This document shows, piece by piece, positions 9,422-17,925 of a stretch of DNA of 64,000 nucleotides. The translations under genes and the position numbers were made by a program. The notes under the pieces are model-generated. The model saw nothing but the letters and a program-made list of their open reading frames with translations, did no database searches and had not been told where the DNA came from. Within the stretch, counting starts at the first letter, position 1. The number at the start of each line of letters is the position of its first letter. The DNA is from Deltaproteobacteria bacterium RIFOXYD12_FULL_56_24 (GTDB lineage: Bacteria > Desulfobacterota > Desulfobulbia > Desulfobulbales > Desulfurivibrionaceae): positions 1 to 64,000 of the forward strand of contig MGTD01000013.1 of NCBI GenBank assembly GCA_001799285.1, given 5' to 3'.

Positions 9422-10105
9422 CTACAACACCACAGTCCGCTTGATGTACTTCACCACCTCCGCCGGGTCGTCCATGACCTGAAAATAGAGCAGATCGTCC
9501 TCGCTGACATACCCCTCGCTCAACATCCTCTCCTTGATCCAATCCACCATCCCGCCCCAGAAATCAGAGCCCACCAGAATGACCGGAAAACGCTTCACCC
9601 TCCTGGTCTGGATCAGGGTCAGAGACTCGAACAGCTCGTCCATGGTGCCAAAGCCGCCGGGCATCCCGATAAATGCCATGGAATACTTGATAAACATCAC
9701 CTTGCGCACGAAAAAATACTTGAAGTTCATGGGCACGTTGGTGAAGGGGTTTGGCTCCTGCTCAAAGGGCAGGTTGATGTTAAGCCCGATGGAAAGACCC
9801 TCGGCAATGGCCGCGCCTTTGTTGGCCGCAGCCATGACCCCTGGCCCGCCGCCGGTGATGATCCCGTAGCCGGCCGTAGCGAGATCAAGGGCGATCTTTT
9901 CGGCCAGCTTGTAGTAACGGTCTTCCGGCTTGGTCCTGGCGGAACCGAAGATCGACACCGCGGGCCGGCCGATGTTGGCCAGGGTGTCAAAGCCATCGAC
10001 AAACTCACTCAGAATCCTGAACAGCCGCCAGGAATCCCCCACCTGAAAATTATCCAGCGAATACTGCTGCCGTTCGTCAACTACCCCGGCCTTGGTCACT
10101 CTCAT
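9422..10105 (-). CDS. LOG-family nucleotide 5'-monophosphate nucleosidase
   Basis: A 228-residue Rossmann-fold protein of the LOG (lysine decarboxylase-like, TIGR00730) family, whose members remove ribose 5-phosphate from purine nucleoside monophosphates. Diagnostic motifs are GGGPGVMAAANKGA (about residues 88-101) and PGGFGTMDELFE (about 149-160). These supply the catalytic Arg/Glu and phosphate-binding residues in characterised members. The ATG at 10105 is preferred over a TTG at 10111 because GAGGAGA stands eight bases before it. A repeat element with GTAA-type ends lies immediately upstream of the ribosome-binding site. The cytokinin-specific activity of plant LOG cannot be assumed for a bacterium. 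Confidence 0.88.
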   Translation of the reverse strand: MRVTKAGVVDERQQYSLDNFQVGDSWRLFRILSEFVDGFDTLANIGRPAVSIFGSARTKPEDRYYKLAEKIALDLATAGYGIITGGGPGVMAAANKGAAIAEGLSIGLNINLPFEQEPNPFTNVPMNFKYFFVRKVMFIKYSMAFIGMPGGFGTMDELFESLTLIQTRRVKRFPVILVGSDFWGGMVDWIKERMLSEGYVSEDDLLYFQVMDDPAEVVKYIKRTVVL

Positions 10106-10118
10106 ATCCAATCTCCTC

Positions 10119-10304
10119 GTAAACGCTCACAGGGCACCGCATCTGCTTTATCGGCACTGCTGCCGATGATAATCGGGCGCTACCGCCGATGATTGTCCGC
10201 ACTTCTGCAGACGATTGACAGACAGACAGTCATCGGGCGGCTCATGTGCAACAGCACACTTCGCCCCCCTCTTCCGCGCATCTGTGGCACACTGTAGTCG
10301 TTTA
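10119..10304. repeat. Degenerate MITE-like palindromic element (186 bp)
   Basis: Its ends are GTAAACGCTCACAG and, inverted, CTGTAGTCGTTTAC. CACAGGGCACCGCATCT follows the left end, as in the other members of the family at 17844 and 58988. The interior has its own imperfect palindromes around CCGATGATAATCGG. No target duplication is visible, so this is probably an old copy. It lies directly upstream of the LOG gene and may carry or separate its promoter. Confidence 0.6.
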
Positions 10305-10387
10305 CAGTTTGTGGGATGCAACGCTGAACTTGGCCACACACCACCCCTTTCAGTAAAGATAGTCTCGCAATAATCTCGGATGCGCCA

Positions 10388-12517
10388 TCAAGAAAAAGCC
10401 GCCAGGGCCGCTTGCGCCGGAGCATGCTCAGGAAAGTACCGCAACACCTTTTCATAAAGTTTCCTGGCCTTGCCGAGCCTGTTTTGCTGCGCGAAGATCC
10501 TGCCCAGCAACATGGCTGCTTCCGCCTGCCCCTGGTCAAGACGGAGGCATTCCGTCAAGGACTGCCTTGCCCCTTCCAGGTCCTGGGCCAGGGCCTGCAC
10601 CTGACCCAGCCGAAACCAGTGGGATGCCTTGCCCCCATCCAACTCAACCGCCTGTCCGCACAGAGCCAGGGCGATATCCTCGCCCTGTTTTTCCAAAGCA
10701 TATAACCGGCCAAGCCTGCTCAACGAACCGGCGTCCCTGGGGTTGCTGCCGACCGCCCGCTGATAGGCGGCAATCGCTGCACCGTTATCCGCCAATGCTT
10801 CACAGGCCCGGCCAAGCCAGCGCGCTACCACCATGGGCTCTCCCCCCTGCTGGGGATTCTTGCGGATCAACTTATCACAGCGCTCCAGAGCCTCACGGGC
10901 CTCGACGTATCTTTCCTGCCGGCAATAGAGCATGCCCAGATGTTGCAGAAGATCGGGATGGTTGCCGTCCACAGCCAGCGCCCTTTCCCAGAGCGCCATT
11001 GCCTCTGCCTCCTGTTGATTTTCAAGGCAGACAAATCCCAAATTGAACAAGGCCATAAAATTCTTTGCTTCGATCTCCAACGCCCTGGTAAAAGAGGCTC
11101 TGGCCGACTTGCGCCTATTAAGCTGGATACAGGCAACCCCCATGCTGTTGAGGATATTCACATTGCCCGGTTCAAGAAGCAGACCCTGCCGGTATTCCGC
11201 CAAGGCCTTAACCAGATCGCCTTCGTTATAATAAACATCCCCGCTGATATTGAGGCTGACCGCATCAAAAACCGCCAGCGAATCAGGGCCGAAAAAGGCT
11301 GCGTGCTGCAAAGCCTTCCGGCAGTTCAGGGGAAGAGTCGATTTCTTGAAATCATGAAAGGGAAAAGCAGCCACCCCCATGGAAAAGGGGCTGCCGCCGA
11401 TAGCCTCCATCTTGCTCCGGAAATCCGCAAGCCAGGCGCGGGCCGCCTCGACGTCGAGCCCGTCCAAAAAAATAAAGGCCTCTCGCTGATTAACGGGGAC
11501 CAACCCCTTCTCCTGCCCGAGCAAGGTCCGGAGCCGCTTGGAAAAATGATTGCTGACCGGTTCCTGATCCATGCGCAGCAAAACCAGGGAGAAAAGATTT
11601 TTGCCGCGATACAGGGCGCGCAGTTTTCTGAGCGTCGACTCCGGAATTTTCCGAAAGGGATGGGACTCTATATCCTTGGCGGTGGCATGGCCGCAAAGAC
11701 TGAAAGGCCCCCGCAGACGGGCTGTGCGCAAGGCCTGCCAGGCCTGCGCCAGAAGTTGTTCCGGGGCGCCGCTCCCCTCTGGGTCGTGGGGCGTCACCGT
11801 GGTGATCCCGAGGTGAGCGGTGACAAAATTTTCCCGCTTGAGCCGCAGGAGAAGGGATTCGCCCAGCTGACGGGCCTGTTCAATGTCCACCCCATACCAG
11901 AGTAGACCGAAGATCCCGGCGCCAAGATGGTGCAGGTGCATCTCCTCTCCGAGCATGGAGGCAAGACAGCTGCCGGCCCGAACAATGTAACGGAGACTCC
12001 TGTCCGCGTCGCGGGTGCGCGGATAAACCTCCAGCAGGGCCAGGGTGGCCGGGGGCGAGGATGGCGACTCGGCCTCCTCCTTGCCAAGGGCTTCAAGCTC
12101 CCCCCGCAGATGAAAGCCGTTCACCAGCCCGGTGGCCGGATCCTGGCAGCTCTGTTTGAGTAGATAAAACTCCCTGGAGATGATATGGCTTTGCTCGTCG
12201 AGCCAGACCGCAGGCATTCCGTAGAGCCGGGATTCGCCGCCCCGGACCACCAGCAGGCCGCAGAGCGTCTCCCCTCCCCAGATGGGCAACAACAGTTCCT
12301 GCCGCTTTGCATCGACCACGGGCAAGCGGCTATCGCGAATCTGCTTAAGACCCAACTTAAACTCTGCGGGCGGCTTGCCTTCCCCTTCGCCCAAAGGCAG
12401 CAGCCGGACGGTCTCGCAGGGGAAATAATCAAAAGCAGTCTTGGTGAACAGGGTGGAAAACCGGCGAAGATCGGCAGGGGTCAGAAGCCCGGCCTCAAAA
12501 AGAAAAGGGATGGTCAT
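10388..12517 (-). CDS. Large TPR protein with degenerate GGDEF-like N-terminal part
   Basis: A 709-residue protein without signal peptide. Residues 1-130 are a variable sensor-like region. About 130-400 contains two stretches with the texture of nucleotidyl-cyclase folds (LEVYPRTRDADRSLRYIVRAG; NLFSLVLLRMDQEP), but I cannot find a proper GG[DE]EF loop, so cyclase activity is unlikely. From about residue 420 onward there are tetratricopeptide repeats (YNEGDLVKALAEYRQGLLLEPGN, RALEIEAKNFMALFNLG, and others), the last ending near FAQQNRLGKARKLYEKVLRYFPEHAPA. The ATG at 12517 overlaps the selA stop as ATGA; a GTG at 12529 is an alternative. Role unknown; TPRs suggest protein-protein scaffolding. 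Confidence 0.7.
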   Translation of the reverse strand: MTIPFLFEAGLLTPADLRRFSTLFTKTAFDYFPCETVRLLPLGEGEGKPPAEFKLGLKQIRDSRLPVVDAKRQELLLPIWGGETLCGLLVVRGGESRLYGMPAVWLDEQSHIISREFYLLKQSCQDPATGLVNGFHLRGELEALGKEEAESPSSPPATLALLEVYPRTRDADRSLRYIVRAGSCLASMLGEEMHLHHLGAGIFGLLWYGVDIEQARQLGESLLLRLKRENFVTAHLGITTVTPHDPEGSGAPEQLLAQAWQALRTARLRGPFSLCGHATAKDIESHPFRKIPESTLRKLRALYRGKNLFSLVLLRMDQEPVSNHFSKRLRTLLGQEKGLVPVNQREAFIFLDGLDVEAARAWLADFRSKMEAIGGSPFSMGVAAFPFHDFKKSTLPLNCRKALQHAAFFGPDSLAVFDAVSLNISGDVYYNEGDLVKALAEYRQGLLLEPGNVNILNSMGVACIQLNRRKSARASFTRALEIEAKNFMALFNLGFVCLENQQEAEAMALWERALAVDGNHPDLLQHLGMLYCRQERYVEAREALERCDKLIRKNPQQGGEPMVVARWLGRACEALADNGAAIAAYQRAVGSNPRDAGSLSRLGRLYALEKQGEDIALALCGQAVELDGGKASHWFRLGQVQALAQDLEGARQSLTECLRLDQGQAEAAMLLGRIFAQQNRLGKARKLYEKVLRYFPEHAPAQAALAAFS

Positions 12518-14007
12518 TGGTTTTTGCACCCTGCGGGAATAAGTTTCGTATGAGCAGGCGAGCTGCTCAACTCAGCTTTAGCCTCAAAAACTTCTTTCAA
12601 ACAATTGGCCAGCAGCGGAATTTCCTGGTCCGCCACGGTACGCAGGTCAAGGAGCAGCCGGTCATCCTCGATACGGCCCAGCACCGGCAGCGGCAACTCC
12701 CGCAACCCCTTTTCCAGCTCGTTGACACTCCTGTCCAGGGGGGCAAGGGCCACCCCCCGGCTGGGCAAGGGCTGCTCCGGCAGCGAACCGCCGCCCACCA
12801 TGGAGACAATGTTCTTGATTTCCACTCGGCAAACCGGTCCGAGCTCCTTGCCGATCAGGCGGCGCAGCCGCTTGGCCCGCCGGTCGATGGCGGCCAGGGG
12901 CATGGCCAGCATGGCAAGAGTGGGAATGGCAGCGATGGCTTTTCCCTCGTCAAAGTAGAGGCGCAGCACTGCCTCCAGCCCGGCCAGGGTAAATTTATCG
13001 ATGCGCAGCGCCCGGTTCATGGGGTTGGCCTTGATCTGCGCGATGATCTCTTTCTTGCCCACAATAATCCCGGCCTGGGGGCCGCCCAGCAGCTTGTCGC
13101 CGCTGAAGGTCACCACATCGACCCCGGCCCGCACCACCTCGCCCACCGTGGGCTCCCTGGCCAGGCCGAAGCGGGAAAGGTCGATCAGACAGCCGCTGCC
13201 CAGATCCTCCATGACCGGCAGATTGTGCCGTGTACCCAGGCCGACCAGCTCCACCAGCGGTACCTCGGAGGCAAAGCCGATGATCCGGTAGTTGCTGGTG
13301 TGCACCTTGAGAAGCAGCGCCGTTTCTTCCGTAATGGCCTTTTCATAATCGCCAAGATGGGTGCGGTTGGTGGCGCCCACCTCGACCAGTTTGGCCCCGG
13401 TCCGGCTCATCACCTCGGGAATCCGAAAGGAGCCGCCGATCTCCACCAGCTGGCCCCGGGAGACGATGACTTCGCGCCCCTTGGCCAGGGTGTCCAGCAC
13501 CAGCATCACCGCGGCGGCATTGTTGTTGACCACCAGTCCGGCCTCGGCCCCGGTCAGTTCGCAGAGTATCTCCTCCACCAGGCTGTAACGGCTGCCCCGC
13601 TTGCCGGTGGCCAGATCAAGCTCCAGATTGGCATAGCGGCTGCCCACGGCCAGCAGGCTCGCCATGGCCGCATCGGGCAGCAGGGAACGGCCGAGATTGG
13701 TATGGATAACCACGCCGGTGCCGTTGATGACAGTGCGGAAGTTGGGACGGAGCCTGGCGGCAAGGAGGACGGAAAACCGGGGCAGCAGAGCGGCCGGAGT
13801 CAGATCGGCGGACTTGACCGAGCCGCCCGCGAGGATCTCCTGCCGGAGAGACTCCAGCAAGCGGCGCACCGTGCTTTTCACCAGGGAAGCTGGCGCTGCG
13901 GGAGGCGGATCCAGCCAGCCTAAGAATTCATCAACCTTGGGAATAGCCCGAAGCAGACGTTGGGTGGCAGCGGCAGGTTTCCCGGTGGATTCAGGTTTTG
14001 TGGTCAT
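12514..14007 (-). CDS. selA: L-seryl-tRNA(Sec) selenium transferase SelA
   Basis: A 497-residue PLP enzyme that converts seryl-tRNA(Sec) to selenocysteyl-tRNA(Sec) with selenophosphate. The SelA fold is clear: INGTGVVIHTNLGRSLL, SRYANLELDL, NNNAAAVMLVLDTLA, VEVGATNRTHLGDYE, and the PLP-lysine segment TFSGDKLLGGPQAGI near residue 304. The start at 14007 is preferred (GGGGAG upstream); 14055 would add 16 non-conserved residues. The last ~20 residues (from KAELSSS onward) are encoded by a copy of a dispersed repeat, so the native C terminus may have been replaced. It is translationally coupled to the downstream TPR gene. No selB or UGA-containing selenoprotein gene was recognised in the window. 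Confidence 0.93.
   Translation of the reverse strand: MTTKPESTGKPAAATQRLLRAIPKVDEFLGWLDPPPAAPASLVKSTVRRLLESLRQEILAGGSVKSADLTPAALLPRFSVLLAARLRPNFRTVINGTGVVIHTNLGRSLLPDAAMASLLAVGSRYANLELDLATGKRGSRYSLVEEILCELTGAEAGLVVNNNAAAVMLVLDTLAKGREVIVSRGQLVEIGGSFRIPEVMSRTGAKLVEVGATNRTHLGDYEKAITEETALLLKVHTSNYRIIGFASEVPLVELVGLGTRHNLPVMEDLGSGCLIDLSRFGLAREPTVGEVVRAGVDVVTFSGDKLLGGPQAGIIVGKKEIIAQIKANPMNRALRIDKFTLAGLEAVLRLYFDEGKAIAAIPTLAMLAMPLAAIDRRAKRLRRLIGKELGPVCRVEIKNIVSMVGGGSLPEQPLPSRGVALAPLDRSVNELEKGLRELPLPVLGRIEDDRLLLDLRTVADQEIPLLANCLKEVFEAKAELSSSPAHTKLIPAGCKNQ
12523..12583 (-). repeat. Dispersed repeat overlapping the 3' end of selA
   Basis: On the minus strand, TAAAGCTGAGTTGAGCAGCT ... GCAGGGTGCAAA is shared with 1199-1247 (minus) and 58784-58839 (plus). 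AGCTGCTCAACTCAGCTTTA is identical at 1226-1245 and 12561-12580. The middle differs in length between copies. Confidence 0.6.
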
Positions 14008-14232
14008 TCGCTCCCCAGTTCTGGCAGAAAACGGAAGAAAAAACAGCGGGTTCACACGAAGAAACCCCTAAGCTACTGAAAGGACTTACCGTTTTTCCGA
14101 ATAACTGTCAAGGATCGTAATAGATTGACCCGGTGAGCAAAGCCAGACCGCCAATCTCCTTCAACCTTCCGCCGGCAGAGGCACAGCTCACCTCCTCTTG
14201 ACAGGGAAAGCACGCCACAGTAAATTACCCCC

Positions 14233-14562
14233 ATGAATTCCTTAGCTTTCCGATCCGCAGCCCTTGCTGTTCTGCTTCTTGCCCTTCTCTCCCTGGGCGG
14301 CTTACCCATGGCTGATGCGGCCCTCTCCTCTGCCGGCCCTGCCGGTTCCTGCTGTTTTCCTGTCGGCCATGGCGAAGAGTTGCCCCAGTCTCCCTGCGCA
14401 ACCCCGGATTGCCCTTGTCTCTTCTGTCTCAATCTGTATCTGCCCGGCTTTGCCGAGGTTTTCTTCCTGCCGCTTTCCTCGGCCGGTCCCGTTTCTCAGC
14501 CACTCACCTCTCCCCTTGCCGCCTTTGCGCCCTCAATCGACTACCCCCCAGAGCGCGCCTGA
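14233..14562 (+). CDS. Small exported cysteine-rich protein
   Basis: A 109-residue ORF with a good signal peptide (SLAFRSAALAVLLLALLSLG, cleavage probably near ADA-AL at residues 27-31). The mature part has SCCFPVGHGEE and CATPDCPCLFCLNLYLPGF: seven cysteines, several in CxxC-like spacing. I recognise no family. It lies immediately before the DsbB/DsbA-like pair, so it might be a substrate or a redox partner, but that is inference. A second reading frame (14264-14593) is also open, so the call is not secure. A terminator-like hairpin separates it from dsbB. Confidence 0.5.
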   Translation: MNSLAFRSAALAVLLLALLSLGGLPMADAALSSAGPAGSCCFPVGHGEELPQSPCATPDCPCLFCLNLYLPGFAEVFFLPLSSAGPVSQPLTSPLAAFAPSIDYPPERA

Positions 14563-14642
14563 TTTCCCCACCTTTTCACCCCAAAATACCTAGCGCCGTC
14601 GCCAGTTTCGCCCCTTGCGGAAACATGCCATGGCATGAAATA

Positions 14643-14680
14643 ACCGGGTGGGCTTGTTCCACGCCCACGGTTTTTTTTTT
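14643..14680 (+). terminator. Rho-independent terminator or leader attenuator before dsbB
   Basis: CCGGGTGGGC and ACGCCCACGG form a GC-rich stem with a seven-base loop, followed by ten T residues. It ends right at the GGAG that serves dsbB (ATG at 14696), so it either ends the upstream small-gene transcript or tunes read-through into dsbB-dsbA. Confidence 0.75.
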
Positions 14681-14695
14681 GGAGAACAACTAAAG

Positions 14696-15133
14696 ATGAC
14701 CCTTTCAGACAATACGTCCAGGGCAAACTGGACCATCCTTTTCCTCTGCTGGCTGGTCGCCGGCGTCTCAACACTGGGGAGCTTGTTTTTCAGCGAAATA
14801 ATGCAGTTTCCTCCGTGCGTCCTGTGCTGGTATCAAAGGATCTTTCTCTTTCCCCTGGTTTTCATTTTGGCAACCGGGCTCTTTTCCGGCGATAAAAGCG
14901 TGGCGCGGTACGCCCTGCCTCTTGCCGCGGCAGGCTGGCTGGTTGCTCTGTATCACAACCTGCTCTATGCCGGAATCATTCCGGAAAGCATCCAGCCTTG
15001 CAGCCGGGGTGTTTCCTGCACCGAGGACTACATCTCCCTGTTCGGCTTTTTAACAATTCCGATGCTCTCGCTGCTGTCCTTTTCCTCAATTTTAGCGCTG
15101 CTACTCTTACTTAACAGGAGGTTTTCCCGATGA
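14696..15133 (+). CDS. dsbB: Disulfide bond formation protein DsbB/BdbC-like
   Basis: A 145-residue inner-membrane protein with four predicted helices. The quinone-side redox pair is PPCVLCWYQR (residues 38-47). The second periplasmic pair is in QPCSRGVSCTEDY near residues 102-110. DsbB/BdbC reoxidises a DsbA-type thiol oxidase and passes electrons to quinones. The ATG at 14696 is used because the upstream in-frame ATG (14648) lies inside the terminator hairpin. Its stop overlaps the DsbA-like start as ATGA. Confidence 0.88.
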   Translation: MTLSDNTSRANWTILFLCWLVAGVSTLGSLFFSEIMQFPPCVLCWYQRIFLFPLVFILATGLFSGDKSVARYALPLAAAGWLVALYHNLLYAGIIPESIQPCSRGVSCTEDYISLFGFLTIPMLSLLSFSSILALLLLLNRRFSR

Positions 15134-15783
15134 AAAAACAAGTCGTTATATTTTCAGGAATTTTTTTGATTCTTCTCTTTGTGCTTGGCGGCTATATTTA
15201 TAAAAATCAGCAGACAAAAAAACTCGGCTTCCTGGCCCAGGAACATGCGGAAATCTTTGTGCGGCCACATTCTCCGACCCTTGGCAGCGATGAGGCCAAG
15301 GTTTATCTGGTGGAATTCATGGACCCTGCCTGCGAAACCTGCAGCGCCTTCGCCCCTTTCGTGAAAAAGCTGCTGGCGGACAACCCTGGCAAAATCAAAC
15401 TTGTTATCAGGTATGCTCCGTTTCATGACGGCGCGGATTATTTTGTCAAAATCCTTGAGGCCGCGAAAAAACAAGGCAAATACTGGGAAACCCTGGAGGT
15501 CATGTATCAATCTCAACCCTACTGGGCCAGCCACCATAACCCGCAACCCGAGTTGATCTGGCGCTTTCTTCCCGGCGCCGCCCTTGATCTGGAAAAACTT
15601 AAAAATGACATGAACGACCCGGCAATCGAGCGACTCATTACCCAGGATCTTGCCGATGCCAAAGCCCTCAACGTCACCAAAACCCCTGGTTTTTTTGTCA
15701 ATGGCAAGCCGCTGGTAACCTTTGGCGACACAGAGTTGCGGCAGCTGCTCGAAGCTGAAATTGCGGCGCAGTATCCGAGATAA
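15130..15783 (+). CDS. DsbA-like membrane-anchored thiol:disulfide oxidoreductase
   Basis: A 217-residue protein with an uncleaved-looking N-terminal membrane segment (VVIFSGIFLILLFVLGGYIY) and a DsbA/thioredoxin-like periplasmic domain. The active site is MDPACETCSAF (CETC near residues 67-70) and the cis-proline loop is in KTPGFFVNGKPL. The insertion between the beta-alpha units is helical, as in BdbD/DsbA. It is coupled to dsbB, its expected electron acceptor. Together they could oxidise extracytoplasmic proteins, possibly including the apocytochromes and exported Cys proteins of this genome. Confidence 0.88.
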   Translation: MKKQVVIFSGIFLILLFVLGGYIYKNQQTKKLGFLAQEHAEIFVRPHSPTLGSDEAKVYLVEFMDPACETCSAFAPFVKKLLADNPGKIKLVIRYAPFHDGADYFVKILEAAKKQGKYWETLEVMYQSQPYWASHHNPQPELIWRFLPGAALDLEKLKNDMNDPAIERLITQDLADAKALNVTKTPGFFVNGKPLVTFGDTELRQLLEAEIAAQYPR

Positions 15784-15877
15784 TGTGCGTCCGAAAACGA
15801 GATAGGCTGCCTACGGCAACAACTTTTCCTTTCAACAACCCACGCCATGCTGCGTACTGATCCGGAGACCACGAATT

Positions 15878-16384
15878 ATGAAAAGATTATTATTCCCCCT
15901 CACCATGCTTTGCCTCGTCTGCCTGCTTGCCTCATGCGGCCAGCGTCCGGAAGTGGCGGAAGTAGGCAAACCGGCCCCGGACTTCACCCTGGTAGACACC
16001 AAAGGCAAAACCTGGAAGCTTGCCGAGCTCAAAGGACAGGTGGTGTTTCTAAATTTCTGGGCCACCTGGTGCCCCCCCTGCCGGCAGGAGATGCCTTCGA
16101 TGCAGGTGGTATACGCCTCGATGCCCAAGGACAAATTCACCATGCTGGCCGTCCTCAGCAATGACGACCCAGCCCTGGCTGACGCCATGGCCGCAAAGAT
16201 CGGCACGACCTTTCCCATTCTTATCGATCCGGCAAACAAGGCGGGCCAGGCTTACGGTCTCACCGGGGTGCCGGAAACCTACATCATCGATAAACAGGGG
16301 ATACTTCGAGAAAAATTCATGGGGGCGGTTCATTGGGACTCGGTCGAGTCCCTGCAGATGCTGAATAAATATATCGATCAGTAA
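15878..16384 (+). CDS. TlpA/ResA-type thioredoxin-like lipoprotein
   Basis: A 168-residue protein with a lipobox (LVCLLASC, Cys near residue 20) followed by an AhpC/TSA-like thioredoxin fold. The motif FWATWCPPCRQEMPSM near residues 60-75 gives the CPPC reducing site, and GVPETYIID is the cis-proline loop. ResA/TlpA proteins keep apocytochrome or other periplasmic thiols reduced, which suits an organism with multiheme cytochromes. It is separated by 94 bases from the dsb pair in the same direction and converges with the next gene. Confidence 0.85.
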   Translation: MKRLLFPLTMLCLVCLLASCGQRPEVAEVGKPAPDFTLVDTKGKTWKLAELKGQVVFLNFWATWCPPCRQEMPSMQVVYASMPKDKFTMLAVLSNDDPALADAMAAKIGTTFPILIDPANKAGQAYGLTGVPETYIIDKQGILREKFMGAVHWDSVESLQMLNKYIDQ

Positions 16385-16402
16385 CAGGTATGCAGCGGAG
16401 AA

Positions 16403-17743
16403 TCAAAACTCCTCGATCCTTTTCCTGAACCAGCGGAGTACCGCCTCCTTCTTCTCGGCGATGTCGATCTCGTAGATATCCTGCGGGAAAAGCAGCTGGG
16501 CTACCCCCGAGTCGAAGATCCGCTTCACCTCATACTCGTCGTGGGAGACCTCACGCTCATAGATATAGTTGAGGTACGAGCGGTTGGTGTGAACGATGAA
16601 CTCCACCCGCATGCCACCCATGCGGGCAAAAAACTTGAGCATCTGGGTCTTGGCGGAGCTGCCGATGCTCCCGCTCTGATGGGCGCCGCCGGAAAGGGTG
16701 TCGGTCACCTCCTCCAGGGTCATCAAGGATCCGGCCTTGGTGGCGCTTTTGGTCAGGTGCTTCTGAAAGGCCTTGACCTCGGCCACCGAGTCTACCACCC
16801 CCATGAGGCCCAGCTCGTCATCCACCGCCACGGCCGGATTTTCCTCGCCCTTGCGCAGGAGCTTCAAGACCTTGGCTTCAGACTGTTTCTTGCGGATGGA
16901 GACATAGATCGGCACCTCGACCCCGTTGGCCTGGAAACGACGGCGCTTGATCAGGGTGAGCTTCTGGTTGGCCTTTTTTTTGCCCCCGGGAACTTCCTTG
17001 CCGAAAACCTTGGCCGCAGTGCTGCCGTAAGCCCAGTGGCCCTGGCCGACGACCTCGACCTTGGTGCAGGCAAAGGTCTCTCGGTCGTGGTCGCTCAGGA
17101 GGTAGACGATCTCCAGCTCGCCGATCCTGCTTTTTCTGCTCCAGACGTGTTCGTTCAAAAATTCGAGAAACTGATCGAACTTGGCCTCCACCTCGGTTTC
17201 CCGTTCCCGCTGATCGATGGAACCGGCCAGATTCATGAGGATCAGCTTGCGCTTTGCTTCGAAACGCGCCTTCTTGTGGTAGCGGTCGTCAAAGAGAATG
17301 AGCAGCAGATTAACCGGGCTCTTGCAGGAGTCGATCTCGTTGGTCATCTCGATATACGAGGCATAGTTGGCCAGAACCTTGGCCTTGAGATAGTTGATCA
17401 CCCCGTCCGCAGTTCGCGAATAGGTGTTGATCCGCAGGATAACCTCCCGGGCGTTGCCCTCGATGCCGAACATGTTGCCCAGCAGCCGGTAGGCCCGTTC
17501 GTTGGCCAGCTTACGCCTAGCCGGATCATTGATGATCGCCTGGATCCCGGCAAAGGAACGGACATCGAGAAACTCGAAGATCTGGTTACGCAGAATCCGG
17601 TAGCGGGTGGTCATACCCGTCTCGACCAGACCACGGGCGAAGAGCCGCGCCTCCGGGGAGAAAGGAGCCAGGGATGGCGGCCGGTCCCCGGTGGCGAAAG
17701 GACCGGTGCGTTCCAGCAGGGAAAAAATATTTTCTTGCACCAT
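16403..17743 (-). CDS. Conserved-looking protein of unknown function (446 aa)
   Basis: I do not recognise the family. The protein is soluble, charged, without signal peptide or membrane segment. It has a helical N-terminal half (FLDVRSFAGIQAIINDPARRKLANERAYRLLGNMFG looks like an armadillo/HEAT-style helix pair) and a C-terminal half with a long beta-rich stretch ending in FPQDIYEIDIAEKKEAVLRWFRKRIEEF. A central segment is lysine-rich (PGGKKKANQKLTLIKRRRF). The start at 17743 has GGAGAGG five to eleven bases upstream. It is convergent with the tlpA-like gene and upstream of no obvious partner; a MITE lies between it and nifV. Confidence 0.65.
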   Translation of the reverse strand: MVQENIFSLLERTGPFATGDRPPSLAPFSPEARLFARGLVETGMTTRYRILRNQIFEFLDVRSFAGIQAIINDPARRKLANERAYRLLGNMFGIEGNAREVILRINTYSRTADGVINYLKAKVLANYASYIEMTNEIDSCKSPVNLLLILFDDRYHKKARFEAKRKLILMNLAGSIDQRERETEVEAKFDQFLEFLNEHVWSRKSRIGELEIVYLLSDHDRETFACTKVEVVGQGHWAYGSTAAKVFGKEVPGGKKKANQKLTLIKRRRFQANGVEVPIYVSIRKKQSEAKVLKLLRKGEENPAVAVDDELGLMGVVDSVAEVKAFQKHLTKSATKAGSLMTLEEVTDTLSGGAHQSGSIGSSAKTQMLKFFARMGGMRVEFIVHTNRSYLNYIYEREVSHDEYEVKRIFDSGVAQLLFPQDIYEIDIAEKKEAVLRWFRKRIEEF

Positions 17744-17843
17744 GGTACCTCTCCTGTTTCTCAAAACGAACCAACGGCTTTGGCAACCCGCTTGTTTTTT
17801 CCACTGTAAGGGCAGGAAGGCCTGCGAATCAAGAACTATATTG

Positions 17844-17925
17844 GTAATCGGTCACAGGGCACCACATCTTGCGGCGATCGGTCCGTGGTTATTTGACCTT
17901 TGTGGCTTACCCCGTGATTGGTTAC
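17844..17925. mobile_element. Short MITE copy (82 bp) with 8-bp target duplication, at nifV 3' end
   Basis: The ends GTAATCGGTCACAGGG and CCCCGTGATTGGTTAC are inverted repeats. CTATATTG occurs immediately on both sides (17836-17843 and 17926-17933), a perfect 8-bp duplication. Relative to the 154-bp copy at 58988 the interior is deleted. The right tip, read on the minus strand, gives the TAA stop codon of nifV. Confidence 0.85.

Noticed and set aside
10388-12517. Active diguanylate cyclase
   Set aside because: The fold texture is present but no GG[DE]EF active loop could be found.
12514-14007. Selenoprotein gene near selA
   Set aside because: I looked for genes with an in-frame TGA at a conserved Cys position and saw none; the search by eye is not exhaustive.
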